Source: Synechococcus sp. MU1642 (GTDB lineage: Bacteria > Cyanobacteriota > Cyanobacteriia > PCC-6307 > Cyanobiaceae). Taken from it: a stretch of 64,000 bases of DNA. The translations under genes were made by a program, and so were the position numbers. This document shows, in pieces, positions 18,695 through 27,673 of this stretch (positions are counted from its first letter, which is position 1; each line of letters opens with the position of its first letter). Under the pieces are notes generated by a model that was not told the DNA's origin, made no database searches, and saw only the letters and a list, made by a program, of their open reading frames with translations. The DNA lies in contig NZ_VTKZ01000003.1 of NCBI RefSeq assembly GCF_020514115.1, positions 124,001 through 188,000 of the forward strand. Reading direction: 5' to 3'.

Positions 18695-19696
18695 TTACAC
18701 AGCGTTGCCGACCCAACGGAGCAGGTTGCCCCGCTCACCCAGCACAAAAGCATGCTCTCCGTCGAAGACCATACGGGTGAAATTGCTGGGTTGACGGTCG
18801 CCGACAGGGTCGTTTTCCCAGCTGTCGCCGCCGTCTTTGCTCACCAGAAGGGTGCCGTTGCCGCCGCCGGCCCAAATGGCTCCGTCGTCGTCCCACGCCA
18901 GATCCATGTAGCCGTAGCCATTGGTGATCGGAATGATCGCCTTGCTCCAGCTGTCGAAGTCCCCAGGCTCATCATTCAGCCGAATCTGCGCGCCGCGGGC
19001 CACCATCCAGAGATTGCCATCGGGCTGGAAGCCGATGCTCTGCAGCCGCTGGCTGCTCACCCGCTGGTGCACCTGCCAAACGGAATCACCCGGTTGCCAC
19101 GTGGCATAGAAGTTGCCCAGGCCACTTACGCTCACGTAGCTGCCATCGTTGCTACGTCGCAAGTCGCGGACGGCACCTGCGGCATCGGTCACCTTGGCTT
19201 CCCAGCTGCTGCCGTCGTTGTGGGTCTCGTAGACCGCCCCTACGTTTGTGGCAAGTTCTGCCGAATGGCTGCTCAGGGCAGTGATCAGGTAGGGCTCACC
19301 GGGCAATTTGGTGTCGAGAAATAGGCGAGTCCAGTTCTGGCCGCCATCGTCGCTGTGCATCAGTAGCCCTGGCTGTCCTGCGATCCAGCCTTCATCGCCA
19401 TTGAAGTCGATGCTGATCAGACGAAAGTTCTCTTCGTCGGGCAGGTCGAGACTGCGCTCGCTCCAGTGGGCGCCACCGTCATTGGTTTCCCGAATCATCC
19501 GGTTGCTGCCCACCAGATAGCCGTGGCGGCTGTCGGTGAAGGCAACATCCAGTGGGTTGGCCTGGGTGTCCAGATCCATGGCCTGCCAGGGGCTGGTGGT
19601 GGCCGTGGGGACGTGGGTCGTAACGCAGCCGCTGAGGCTGACCCCCAACACAAAAACCAGTATGAGCTGGGTCGCAGAGTTCAACAGACGTTTCAT
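18695..19696 (-). CDS. ycf48: Photosystem II assembly lipoprotein Ycf48 (HCF136)
   Basis: A 333-residue protein with an N-terminal signal and lipobox (LGVSLSGC, Cys at residue 24), so it should be a lumen-facing thylakoid lipoprotein. The rest is a seven-bladed propeller of BNR-like repeats, with recurrent patterns such as SDDGGQNW, NDGGAHW and SKDGGDSWEN. Ycf48 binds precursor D1 and helps build the PSII reaction centre. It lies 9 bp after rubA and upstream of psbE; all act in early PSII assembly, which fits the conserved gene order. Confidence 0.95.
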   Translation of the reverse strand: MKRLLNSATQLILVFVLGVSLSGCVTTHVPTATTSPWQAMDLDTQANPLDVAFTDSRHGYLVGSNRMIRETNDGGAHWSERSLDLPDEENFRLISIDFNGDEGWIAGQPGLLMHSDDGGQNWTRLFLDTKLPGEPYLITALSSHSAELATNVGAVYETHNDGSSWEAKVTDAAGAVRDLRRSNDGSYVSVSGLGNFYATWQPGDSVWQVHQRVSSQRLQSIGFQPDGNLWMVARGAQIRLNDEPGDFDSWSKAIIPITNGYGYMDLAWDDDGAIWAGGGNGTLLVSKDGGDSWENDPVGDRQPSNFTRMVFDGEHAFVLGERGNLLRWVGNAV

Positions 19697-19705
19697 TGGT
19701 TGGCC

Positions 19706-20104
19706 TCAGCGCAGGGAATAAAGGGATAGGAAGAAGGCGAAGCCGAGGGCAAGGCCGCCAAAGATCAGAACATTCTTCTGTCCTGGGGTCATTCGATTGA
19801 CACCAAGGCCGAAATTCAGATTTTCGTCGAAGCCGCTTGCTTTGGCGCGCGGGCCGATGTCACGGAAAGCGGCCACTCTGCTCCTGCAGACCGGACAACG
19901 AAACGACATCGGATCGAGATCTTCGAAAGCAGTGCCGGCTTCGATACCAACCTTTTTGACGCCTTCCTCAGGGTCGTAGACGTAGCCACAGCTGCGACAT
20001 TCGAAACGGTGGGTCCGTGTGTCGCTCTCCGGGGCGGTTTCAAGCGCTGGCTCCACCGCTTCGGTCGATTCGACCGGCTGGACGGACAGTTGTTCGTCGC
20101 TCAC
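19706..20104 (-). CDS. rubA: Membrane-anchored rubredoxin
   Basis: A 132-residue protein. An acidic N-terminal extension (residues 1-30) precedes a rubredoxin domain with the iron-binding pairs [13 protein letters not shown] and CPVCRS, and a C-terminal helix [19 protein letters not shown] anchors it in the thylakoid membrane. RubA is known to be required for photosystem assembly in cyanobacteria and chloroplasts. It is the first gene of rubA-ycf48-psbEFLJ and is transcribed away from ndhC; only 83 bp separate the two start codons, so both promoters must share that stretch. Confidence 0.94.
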   Translation of the reverse strand: MSDEQLSVQPVESTEAVEPALETAPESDTRTHRFECRSCGYVYDPEEGVKKVGIEAGTAFEDLDPMSFRCPVCRSRVAAFRDIGPRAKASGFDENLNFGLGVNRMTPGQKNVLIFGGLALGFAFFLSLYSLR

Positions 20105-20187
20105 CGCTGTGTTGCTGGGCGAGACGACTCTATCGGCGACAACTCCCGGCAGTGAATGCCAGACTGGCTCGGTCTTCGGGGACCTTC

Positions 20188-20550
20188 ATGTTTGCCCTGC
20201 CCGGCTACGACGCCTTCCTGGGGTTTCTGCTAATTGCAGCAGCAGTGCCCGTGTTGGCTCTGGTTACCAACAAGTTGGTAGCACCGAAAAGCCGTGCCGG
20301 TGAGCGCCAGCTCACCTACGAATCCGGCATGGAACCCATCGGTGGTGCCTGGATCCAATTCAATATTCGGTATTACATGTTTGCGCTGGTTTTCGTCATT
20401 TTTGATGTCGAGACCGTGTTTCTTTATCCCTGGGCCGTTGCATTCAATCGTCTCGGCTTGTTGGCTTTCATTGAAGCCCTGATTTTTATCGCCATCCTCC
20501 TAGTGGCCTTGGCCTACGCCTGGCGTAAAGGCGCCCTTGAGTGGAGCTAG
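20188..20550 (+). CDS. ndhC: NDH-1 subunit 3
   Basis: A 120-residue subunit with three membrane helices. The loop after helix 1 contains [20 protein letters not shown], followed by [20 protein letters not shown], the most conserved part of NuoA/NdhC, where the loop cysteine of complex I is replaced by Ser in cyanobacteria. It belongs to the NDH-1 complex for cyclic electron flow, respiration and CO2 uptake. ATG 20188 was chosen because the family's N-terminus begins there; the frame stays open upstream. It starts ndhC-K-J. Confidence 0.96.
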   Translation: MFALPGYDAFLGFLLIAAAVPVLALVTNKLVAPKSRAGERQLTYESGMEPIGGAWIQFNIRYYMFALVFVIFDVETVFLYPWAVAFNRLGLLAFIEALIFIAILLVALAYAWRKGALEWS

Positions 20551-20552
20551 TC

Positions 20553-21293
20553 ATGTCTGAAAACACATCCCCCTCCATTTCTGCTGTTCGCGATCTGCGC
20601 GAAGCCAGCTGCGGGCCGGTTGGTGCACCGACGATCACTAACGACCTCAGCGAGAACGTCATCCTTACCAGCCTGGATGACCTGCATAACTGGGCTCGTC
20701 TGAGCAGTCTCTGGCCCCTCCTTTATGGGACGGCCTGCTGCTTTATCGAGTTCGCAGCTTTGCTCGGCTCCCGCTTCGACTTCGACCGTTTTGGTCTTGT
20801 TCCTCGCAGTTCCCCGCGTCAGGCCGACCTTCTGATCGTGGCCGGCACGGTGACCATGAAAATGGCCCCAGCCCTGGTGCGGCTTTATGAGCAGATGCCA
20901 GAGCCGAAGTACGTGATCGCTATGGGTGCCTGCACCATCACCGGTGGCATGTTCAGTGCTGACTCCACCACCGCTGTGCGCGGCGTCGACAAGCTGATTC
21001 CGGTCGATCTTTATTTGCCTGGCTGTCCGCCTCGCCCTGAAGCCATTTTTGACGCCGTGATCAAGCTGCGTAAGAAAGTTGGGGATGAGTCGCTGGCGGA
21101 GCGGCGCAAGCATCAGCAGACCCATCGCTATGTGACGGTCTCCCATCAGATGAAGCGTGTTGAACCCGTCGTGACCGGCGCCTACCTCCGGGCTGAATCC
21201 CAAAAAGCTGCCCTGGCTGCAGCGCCGGCTGGTCAGACTTTGGCGACTGATGCCGCCGTGCTCACCCCTGCTGCTGAACCTGTCGAGTCATGA
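20553..21293 (+). CDS. ndhK: NDH-1 subunit K
   Basis: A 246-residue NuoB-type subunit that carries iron-sulfur cluster N2. Cluster ligands are visible as the double Cys in YGTACCFIE, the Cys in MGACTITGG and the Cys in LPGCPPRPE. The C-terminal 45 residues are Ala-rich and variable, as in other picocyanobacteria. ATG 20553 follows the ndhC stop by 2 nt and is preferred over the GTG-type start 12 nt upstream within ndhC. The stop overlaps ndhJ by 4 nt. Confidence 0.96.
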   Translation: MSENTSPSISAVRDLREASCGPVGAPTITNDLSENVILTSLDDLHNWARLSSLWPLLYGTACCFIEFAALLGSRFDFDRFGLVPRSSPRQADLLIVAGTVTMKMAPALVRLYEQMPEPKYVIAMGACTITGGMFSADSTTAVRGVDKLIPVDLYLPGCPPRPEAIFDAVIKLRKKVGDESLAERRKHQQTHRYVTVSHQMKRVEPVVTGAYLRAESQKAALAAAPAGQTLATDAAVLTPAAEPVES

Positions 21294-21856
21294 GCGAAAC
21301 CCCTTCCAAAAAATCTTCTGCTTCCGATGAAGCGGGTGCTGTTGTTGCTCCCGAGCCTGGTCCGGTGAGCCAATGGCTGAACAAGCAAGGCTTTGATCAC
21401 AACAGCCTCGAGCCTGATCATCTCGGCGTTGAACAGATCGGCGTTGAAGCTGCCGTTCTTCCCATGATCACTGCGGCACTCAAGAGCAACGGTTTCGACT
21501 ATCTGCAGTGCCAAGGGGGCTACGACGAAGGCCCCGGTGAGCAACTGGTTTGCTTCTATCACCTGTTGGCGATGGCTGAACAGTTGGAAGCCATGGCGGC
21601 CGATCCTTCAGCCAAGTTGCGGGAAGTGAGGGTCAAAGTATTTCTTAGCCGTGAGGGAACCCCCTCACTGCCGTCGATCTATGGCTTGTTCCGTGGCGCG
21701 GATTGGCAGGAGCGTGAAACCTTCGACATGTATGGCATCCAATTCGAGGGGCACCCGCATCCCAAGCGTTTGCTTATGCCTGAAGACTGGAAAGGTTGGC
21801 CGCTGCGTAAGGACTACGTGCAGCCTGATTTCTACGAAATGCAGGACGCCTACTGA
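21290..21856 (+). CDS. ndhJ: NDH-1 subunit J
   Basis: A 188-residue NuoC-type (30 kDa) subunit. The signature segment [20 protein letters not shown], then [16 protein letters not shown], is the strongly conserved part of the family and closes the peripheral arm near NdhK. The N-terminal 45 residues are charged and variable. The ATG overlaps the ndhK stop, so the three ndh genes are one translationally coupled unit. The hairpin at 21855 overlaps its stop. Confidence 0.95.
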   Translation: MSETPSKKSSASDEAGAVVAPEPGPVSQWLNKQGFDHNSLEPDHLGVEQIGVEAAVLPMITAALKSNGFDYLQCQGGYDEGPGEQLVCFYHLLAMAEQLEAMAADPSAKLREVRVKVFLSREGTPSLPSIYGLFRGADWQERETFDMYGIQFEGHPHPKRLLMPEDWKGWPLRKDYVQPDFYEMQDAY

Positions 21857-21876
21857 ACGCCGTTCACGAGGCGTTC
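21855..21876. terminator. Hairpin shared by the convergent ndhJ and yvcK-like ends
   Basis: Stem GAACGCC / GGCGTTC with an 8-nt loop. It spans the ndhJ stop codon and the stop of the convergent YvcK-like gene. No T-run follows, so it may act as a weak or RNA-processing barrier between two converging transcripts rather than a classical terminator. Confidence 0.4.
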
Positions 21877-23258
21877 TGGGAGCGGTGGCTGCGGTAAAAC
21901 CGCATCACCGCAAGCGCAAGGCCGCGCGAATCGTGGCGCAGTGTTGCCGTCGGCCGAACCCCCTGCAGTGGTGCCTGGGTGACGTCATAGCCGTCCGAGC
22001 GGAGCCCTTCCGCATCGCAACGCACCGGATCGGCTCCGCGGCTTTGGTAGTAGCGCACCAGATTTGAATCGGGCAGGTCGTCCTGGGCCAGGACGGCATT
22101 AAAAAGTCTGGGTTCAATACCAATGCTGGCAAGCTGTGCTTCGATCGCTCGGATGTGACCTCGCACATCAAGGCCATCGGTCTCGCCGGGCTGCGTCATC
22201 AGGTTGCAGATGTAGAGCCTGGGGGCCTTGCTGCGTTTGATGGCACTCACCAGTTCTGGTACCAGCAGATTGGGGAGCAGGGATGTGTAAAGGCTGCCGG
22301 GACCGAGCACGACCAGGTCGGCATTGGCGATCGCTTCGAGTGCCCGGGGCAGGGCAGGCGGTCGTTCAGGACTGCAGCCCAGACGAACAATGGGGCTGGT
22401 GGCGTGACCGATGTTGCTTTCCCCTTCGATCCGTTGGCCGTTTTCAAGTTCGGCCCAGAGCTGCACATCCACGTTGGTGGCCGGCACCACCTGACCTTGC
22501 ACGGCCAGCACACGACTTGATGCGGTAATGGCTGTTTCCAGATTGCCCGTGATCGCTGAGAGGGCTGACAGAAACAAATTGCCGAAGCTGTGCCCCTCCA
22601 GACCGCTCCCGGCCGCAAAGCGGTATTGGAACAGGCGGGTGAGCAGTGGCTCTTCAGTGGACAGAGCGGCCAGACAATTGCGAATGTCGCCCGGGGGGAG
22701 CACCCCCAGTTCCCGCCGGAGAACACCGCTGCTGCCGCCGTCGTCAGCGACGGTGACGATGGCGGTGATGTGGCTGCTGTAACGCTTGAGGCCGCTCAGC
22801 AGGGTCGATAAGCCTGTTCCACCGCCGATGGCCACGATGTTGGGCCCCCGGTTCAAGCGGCTTTTGGCCCGCAGAGCATCCACCAGAACGGTGTCTTTGT
22901 CGGGGGCGAGAGCCTGTTGAATCGAGCCGAAGCTGCGGCTTTGCCCCCAAAGCAAAAGGCCACTGCCGATGAGCACCACCAGGGGGCCGGTGATCTCTCG
23001 GGGCAACACGGTGGTGAGGGTGCTCAGCAGCCAGCTGAGGGTTTCCAGAATCCAGTAGATCGGTTTCAGGTCGGCCCAGACGGCCGCCCCAAGCAGGGCC
23101 ATCAACAGGCCCAGGCCGGAAGTCAGTAGCCAGCGTTTGACAACCAGGCCAGGTTGCAACCAGCGCACGGCCCTTTGGGATCGGGTCATCAGATCCCGTC
23201 GCCGTTGATCGCGCATCTTCCGGGCTTGGCGTCTGCTTGTTGGGGGCTTTCGCGCCAA
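21864..23258 (-). CDS. YvcK/CofD-like, UDP-sugar-binding regulator
   Basis: A protein of about 464 residues: a basic N-terminus, two hydrophobic segments (residues about 42-62 and 85-103) that would anchor it in the membrane, then the YvcK domain with AIGGGTGLSTLL (near residue 143), VTVADDGGSSGVLR, LPPGDIRNCL and GNLFLSALS. In other bacteria YvcK binds UDP-GlcNAc and is needed for cell shape and growth on gluconeogenic substrates; this is inferred here. The longest frame starts with TTG 23258 and would overlap the divergent ATPase gene's possible start; ATG 23216 is an alternative. It converges on ndhJ. Confidence 0.85.
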   Translation of the reverse strand: MARKPPTSRRQARKMRDQRRRDLMTRSQRAVRWLQPGLVVKRWLLTSGLGLLMALLGAAVWADLKPIYWILETLSWLLSTLTTVLPREITGPLVVLIGSGLLLWGQSRSFGSIQQALAPDKDTVLVDALRAKSRLNRGPNIVAIGGGTGLSTLLSGLKRYSSHITAIVTVADDGGSSGVLRRELGVLPPGDIRNCLAALSTEEPLLTRLFQYRFAAGSGLEGHSFGNLFLSALSAITGNLETAITASSRVLAVQGQVVPATNVDVQLWAELENGQRIEGESNIGHATSPIVRLGCSPERPPALPRALEAIANADLVVLGPGSLYTSLLPNLLVPELVSAIKRSKAPRLYICNLMTQPGETDGLDVRGHIRAIEAQLASIGIEPRLFNAVLAQDDLPDSNLVRYYQSRGADPVRCDAEGLRSDGYDVTQAPLQGVRPTATLRHDSRGLALAVMRFYRSHRSQNAS

Positions 23259-23269
23259 AGAACGGCTTG

Positions 23270-24127
23270 ATGAGCAAGTTCACCGAACTGTACGGAGCTT
23301 GCGGAAAGGCGGCAGGATGTTTGTGTTCTTCCGCCCAGACCGTGCCGCAGCTTCAACCCGTCGTGGAGATGCGGGACCTCACGATGCAGTGGGGACCTCG
23401 GCCTGTCCTGGATCGGGTCAACCTGACTCTGCGTGCCGGGGAGCGCTTGGCCGTGGTGGGTCCATCAGGGGCTGGCAAGTCAACCGTGTTGCGCCTGCTG
23501 GCTGGTTTGCAGTTGCCCACCTGCGGTGAGCTGCGCTTGTTCAACAAACCGCAGATCTACCTGCGGCTGGACCAGACCGATCCGCCGGACGTGCGGCTGG
23601 TGTTTCAAAACCCCGCTCTCTTGGCATCGTTAACCGTTGAGGAGAACGTCGGCTTCCTGTTGCGGGAACGCGCGCAGCTGTCGCGGCAAGAAATTCGCGA
23701 CCGTGTGCATGGCTGCCTCGAGGCGGTCGGTCTCTACGACGTGGCCCACCTCTATGCCGGGGAATTGAGTGGTGGCATGCAGAAGCGGGTGAGCTTCGCC
23801 CGTGCCCTGATTGATGATCCTCAGCGGAGGGATCAGTCGATGCCCTTGCTGTTGTACGACGAGCCCACATCAGGGCTCGACCCCGTGGCTTGCACACGGA
23901 TCGAAGACTTGATTGTGAAAACTACCACTGTGGCGCAGGGATGTTCGGTGGTTGTGAGTCACGTGCGCAGCACGATTGAACGCTCTGCGGAACGGGTGGT
24001 GATGCTCTACGACGGCAAGTTCCAGTGGGAAGGCTCGGTGGATGCGTTCCGCACCACAGACAACCCCTATGTCGTCCAGTTCAGGACGGGTAGCCTGCGC
24101 GGACCGATGCAACCGGCGGAGCACTGA
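23270..24127 (+). CDS. ABC transporter ATPase, Mla/TGD type (lipid transport)
   Basis: An ATPase subunit like MlaF. Walker A VGPSGAGKSTVLRLLAG, Q-loop VFQNPALL, signature LSGGMQKRVSFARAL and Walker B LLLYDEPTSGLDP are all present; the signature LSGGMQKR is characteristic of the MlaF/TGD3 group. It energises lipid movement between membranes with a permease (not in this window) and an MCE protein, which is the next gene, 5 bp downstream. The start is uncertain: homology begins only near VVEMRDLTMQWG, so GTG 23342 (261 residues) is as plausible as ATG 23270, and the frame is open even further up. The upstream gene is divergent. Confidence 0.88.
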   Translation: MSKFTELYGACGKAAGCLCSSAQTVPQLQPVVEMRDLTMQWGPRPVLDRVNLTLRAGERLAVVGPSGAGKSTVLRLLAGLQLPTCGELRLFNKPQIYLRLDQTDPPDVRLVFQNPALLASLTVEENVGFLLRERAQLSRQEIRDRVHGCLEAVGLYDVAHLYAGELSGGMQKRVSFARALIDDPQRRDQSMPLLLYDEPTSGLDPVACTRIEDLIVKTTTVAQGCSVVVSHVRSTIERSAERVVMLYDGKFQWEGSVDAFRTTDNPYVVQFRTGSLRGPMQPAEH

Positions 24128-24132
24128 CCACC

Positions 24133-24993
24133 ATGCGACGCAGCGTTCGTGATGCCATCGTCGGATTCACGGTGATTGGCGGCATCATCGGATTTGCTTC
24201 AACGGCCCTTTGGCTTCGGGGGATTCGTTTGGGGTCCAGCCACTGGTACTTGACTGCCCGTTTCAACGATGCGGCGGGCCTGGCAGAGCGTTCTCCTGTC
24301 ACCTATCGGGGCATCCTGGTTGGTTCGGTGCGCACGATTGAGGTCACGCCTGAGGCTGTGGTGGCAGAGCTTGAGATCGACAAAGGTGATCTGCGCCTGC
24401 CTCTCCCCGTGACGGCCACGGTTGGGGCGGGCTCGCTGCTGGGGGGTGACGCCCAGGTGGCACTGGTCAGCGGTGCTACTCCCCTTCCCAATAACGCACC
24501 TCTCCCCCGCGGGGCCGATTGCCAGCCAACGCGTCAGCTCTGCAACGGTGGAACTGTTGTGGGACGAGAGACCCCGAGCCTCTCCACCGTGACAGCAACC
24601 ATGCAGGAGCTGCTGGCACAGGTTCAGTACGAACGGGTGATCCCCAATGTGGCTGTCTCACTCGAGCAGATTGAGGCCACCACGAAGGAATTCCAGGCGC
24701 TGATGCTTCAGTTGCAGGACGAACTCTCCAAGGCCGCTCCCGTGATTCGCAATCTGGAGGCGGCTACGGCTCACGTGAACAACATCGTCTCCTCCCTCGA
24801 CAATCCCCAGACGGTGAGTGAGCTCAAGCAGACGGCCGCCAATGCTGCCGAGTTCACCGCCAAGATCGATGCTGTGGGTGGCGATGTGGCGAAACTCACA
24901 GGTGATCCCGAGTTTATGAAGGGCGTGCGCAATCTCACCATCGGGTTGGGTGAATTGTTTGGCGAAATCTATCCGGCGCAAACCGCTCAATAA
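24133..24993 (+). CDS. MCE-domain lipid-transport protein (MlaD/TGD2 type)
   Basis: A 286-residue protein with one N-terminal membrane helix (VGFTVIGGIIGFASTALWL) and an MCE domain: the stretch LTARFNDAAGLAERSPVTYR then GILVGSVRTIEV is the family signature. The remainder is predicted helical and probably forms a periplasmic channel or linker. With the adjacent MlaF-type ATPase it should form part of a lipid-trafficking system between inner and outer or thylakoid membranes. The ATG follows the ATPase stop by 5 nt. Family assignment is firm; cargo lipid and partner permease are unknown. Confidence 0.88.
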   Translation: MRRSVRDAIVGFTVIGGIIGFASTALWLRGIRLGSSHWYLTARFNDAAGLAERSPVTYRGILVGSVRTIEVTPEAVVAELEIDKGDLRLPLPVTATVGAGSLLGGDAQVALVSGATPLPNNAPLPRGADCQPTRQLCNGGTVVGRETPSLSTVTATMQELLAQVQYERVIPNVAVSLEQIEATTKEFQALMLQLQDELSKAAPVIRNLEAATAHVNNIVSSLDNPQTVSELKQTAANAAEFTAKIDAVGGDVAKLTGDPEFMKGVRNLTIGLGELFGEIYPAQTAQ

Positions 24994-25002
24994 GTACGAT
25001 GC

Positions 25003-25031
25003 CGGGTCGATATTGATGTGATTTCGACCCG
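25003..25031. terminator. Hairpin between convergent MCE gene and chlD
   Basis: Inverted repeat CGGGTCGA / TCGACCCG with a 13-nt loop, in the 50-bp gap between the ends of two converging genes. There is no clear T-run, so its role as a terminator is only inferred from position. Confidence 0.35.
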
Positions 25032-25043
25032 ATATCGTGCTGA

Positions 25044-27152
25044 TCAGATGTTGCTGATGGCGTCCATCGCAACCGCTGCAATCGCCTGATCGCTGGCCTT
25101 GGGCAGCTGAACGTATTTGCCGCCTGCAGCTTCGGCGAGGTCTTTGCCCATGCCGCTACCGATGAACTTGCGCTCGGTGTCGATCACCAGCAGCTTGATG
25201 CCGAGCATCCGGTAGCGGGCGGCAACGTCCAGCACTTCTTGCTTGAGGTCGGGTTTCTCCTCTCCCTCCAGCTCGGGTTGGCCCAGGGAGGTGCTGAGCG
25301 GCACGTTCCCGCGTCCGTCGGTGATGGCCACCACCACCACCTGGCCGAGATCGCCAGTGGCCAGAGCATTGGCGCCAACGCGAGCGGCCTGGGTGAGGCC
25401 ATGGGCCAGAGGTGAACCGCCGCCGCAGGGCATTGATTCCAGGCGTCGACGTGCTGCCGTGATCGAGCGGGTGGGGGGGAGCAGCACTTCGGCTTGATCG
25501 CCCCGGAAAGGGATCAGTGCCACCTCGTCGCGGTTTTCATAGGCCTCGGTGAGCAGTCGGATCACGGCACCTTTGGCACTTTGCATCCGGTTCAGGGCCA
25601 TCGATCCACTGGCATCCACCAGGAACACCACCAAGGCACCGGCCTTGCGTTGCAGCAACTTGGCCCGCAAATCGCCTTCTTCCACGATCACAGAACGGCC
25701 TGGTTCTCGTTCGCGGCGGATCTTTTGGTACGGCGCCGCTGCCCGCAGGGTGGCGTCCACGGCGATCCGGCGGACCGGCCCGCGGGGCATCATCGGTTTC
25801 ACGTAGCGACCACGACTGTCGCTGAGCACCACCGAACGGCTGCCGCTATTGCCACTTTTGGCTTTGGCAGCATTGAACAGCAGCAGATCGGGGTCAACCT
25901 CGATCGCTTCGGGATCGAGCATGAACTCCTCTGGCACCGCCGGTGGGGCCTGGTCTTCTTCGCCGTCACCCTCGTCATCATCGGCGTTGTCGTCCTCGCT
26001 GTTGTCTTCCGGAGGGTCGTTCTCCTCCTCGTCGGATCCCTCCGGTGGTGGGGGTGGGTTGTCCTGTTGCTGGTCGCCTTGGTCCTGGGGCGGCGGCGGC
26101 GGCTCCTGGTCCTGCGGTGGCGGTGGTTCCATCTGCTGGTCCGGTGGCGGCATCTGGGAGGCTCGGGGTGCAATCACCAAAGCCACGGCCACTTGCAAGT
26201 CTTCGGCTTCCACTTGATCCCTGCCGCTGAGTGCGGCATGGGCCTTGGCCACCCTCACCGCGTAAAGCTCGGAACGATGGCCCTCCACACCACCGCGGAT
26301 GGCTTCGGTGACGAGGTATCCGATCTGTTCGCCGCTGATCTGCACATCTGGCAGCCACTGGCGAGCCAGCAGAAGTTGGGTGGCCAGGGCATCGGTTTCC
26401 TCGCCCCACTTCTCCGCAAAGCTGCGGCTGCATTGGCCATGGCTGATTACCGCATTGGTGATTTCCACCCGCTGCTCAGTGCTCACAAGCTGATTGGCCG
26501 AGAGTGCGATGGCAAAGCGATCCAGCAGGTGATCTCGGATGTTGCCCTCCTCTGGGTTGTAGGTGGCGATCAGCAGCGGCCGGCAGGGGTGGCTCAGGCT
26601 CAGACCTTCTCGCTCCACGCGGTTTTCGCCGCTGCCCACGGCCGCCAGCATCAAGTTGACGATGCCGTCATCCAGAAGGTTGAGTTCGTCGACGTAGAGA
26701 ACACCACGGTGGGCATCCGCCAGCAGGCCGGGCTGAAATACGGCACTGCCACTGGACAGGGAGGCGGCGACATCCACGGCGCCCACCAGGCGGTCTTCAG
26801 TGATGCCGAGGGGGATCTGAACGAAGGGGGCAGGGATCACCGTTGATGGGGCTTCGCCACTGATCCGCTCACGGGTGGCGTCGTCCCATTCCTCCGGGTT
26901 CTGGGGATCGAGGTTGCGCCCCACACCCCCATCGCCATCGAGGATGTCGATGGGAGGCAGCAGGGCATGCAGGCCCCGAGCCAAAACTGATTTGCCGGTG
27001 CCGCGTCCCCCCGCGATCACCACCCCGCCCAACCCAGGGTCCACGGCTGCCAGCAGAAGGGCCAACTTCAACGTGCCATGGCCCGTGATCGCTGCCAGCG
27101 GAAAGGCACGGGTGGCCTGATCGTCCTTCACCGCTACTCCGCTTGCCACCAT
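25044..27152 (-). CDS. chlD: Magnesium chelatase subunit D
   Basis: A 702-residue subunit of the enzyme that inserts magnesium into protoporphyrin IX, the first committed step of chlorophyll synthesis. The N-terminal AAA+ domain has a Walker-A-like [13 protein letters not shown] (near residue 48). A linker at about 330-420 is a proline-rich run followed by an Asp/Glu-rich run, typical of ChlD. The C-terminal VWA domain holds the MIDAS motif DASGSMA near residue 513 and ends near SNI. The start ATG 27152 is 38 bp from the divergent folK start. No other chlorophyll gene adjoins it. Confidence 0.96.
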   Translation of the reverse strand: MVASGVAVKDDQATRAFPLAAITGHGTLKLALLLAAVDPGLGGVVIAGGRGTGKSVLARGLHALLPPIDILDGDGGVGRNLDPQNPEEWDDATRERISGEAPSTVIPAPFVQIPLGITEDRLVGAVDVAASLSSGSAVFQPGLLADAHRGVLYVDELNLLDDGIVNLMLAAVGSGENRVEREGLSLSHPCRPLLIATYNPEEGNIRDHLLDRFAIALSANQLVSTEQRVEITNAVISHGQCSRSFAEKWGEETDALATQLLLARQWLPDVQISGEQIGYLVTEAIRGGVEGHRSELYAVRVAKAHAALSGRDQVEAEDLQVAVALVIAPRASQMPPPDQQMEPPPPQDQEPPPPPQDQGDQQQDNPPPPPEGSDEEENDPPEDNSEDDNADDDEGDGEEDQAPPAVPEEFMLDPEAIEVDPDLLLFNAAKAKSGNSGSRSVVLSDSRGRYVKPMMPRGPVRRIAVDATLRAAAPYQKIRREREPGRSVIVEEGDLRAKLLQRKAGALVVFLVDASGSMALNRMQSAKGAVIRLLTEAYENRDEVALIPFRGDQAEVLLPPTRSITAARRRLESMPCGGGSPLAHGLTQAARVGANALATGDLGQVVVVAITDGRGNVPLSTSLGQPELEGEEKPDLKQEVLDVAARYRMLGIKLLVIDTERKFIGSGMGKDLAEAAGGKYVQLPKASDQAIAAVAMDAISNI

Positions 27153-27190
27153 GGACGCGTTCAGCCCGTTCGTGCGCGCCAGTCTCGCTG

Positions 27191-27673
27191 ATGCCCCCCA
27201 TCGATGACCCTTTTGTTGCGGTGGCGCTGGGGGCGAACCAGCCCAGTGCGGCGGGCTCGCCGCAGGAGACGTTGCTAGCGGTGCAGCCTTTGTTGGAGGA
27301 GCTGTTCGCGCGTTGGTCCGCTCAACAGCTCCGCTTCTGCTGGTCGCAGCTCGTGGAGACCACGCCCGTCGGTCCGGTAGATCAGCCTGATTACCTCAAT
27401 GCCGTGGTGCTGGTGGAGGGGCTGAAGGCCCCGCCGAGCGAGGCCGCCGCCTTGCAGCTGCTGGATGTGCTTCAGGGGTTGGAACAGCAATTCGGCCGCG
27501 ACCGATCGCGGGAACAGCGCTGGGGGCCCCGCAGCCTCGATCTGGATCTGCTGTTCTGGGGGGAGCTAAGGCTGGATCACCCGAGGCTGGTGCTGCCGCA
27601 CCCCCGCTTGCATCTCAGGACGTTTGTGCTGGCGCCGTTGTTGGAAGCGATGCAGGGTTCGGCTCCACCGTGA
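27191..27673 (+). CDS. folK: 2-amino-4-hydroxy-6-hydroxymethyldihydropteridine pyrophosphokinase
   Basis: A 160-residue HPPK of folate synthesis. The N-terminal [16 protein letters not shown] corresponds to the substrate-binding start, YLNAVV is the conserved N-x-V segment, and [15 protein letters not shown] followed by HPRL is the catalytic signature that binds Mg-ATP. ATG 27191 was chosen because the family begins there; the frame is open for another 16 codons upstream, overlapping the chlD promoter region. The 3' end overlaps the convergent ABC exporter gene by 59 nt. Confidence 0.93.
   Translation: MPPIDDPFVAVALGANQPSAAGSPQETLLAVQPLLEELFARWSAQQLRFCWSQLVETTPVGPVDQPDYLNAVVLVEGLKAPPSEAAALQLLDVLQGLEQQFGRDRSREQRWGPRSLDLDLLFWGELRLDHPRLVLPHPRLHLRTFVLAPLLEAMQGSAPP

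Noticed and set aside
25494-26846. 450-codon antisense ORF inside chlD
   Set aside because: Its Val/Leu/Arg-rich low-complexity middle is the reverse of the ChlD proline and acidic linker; chlD itself is complete.
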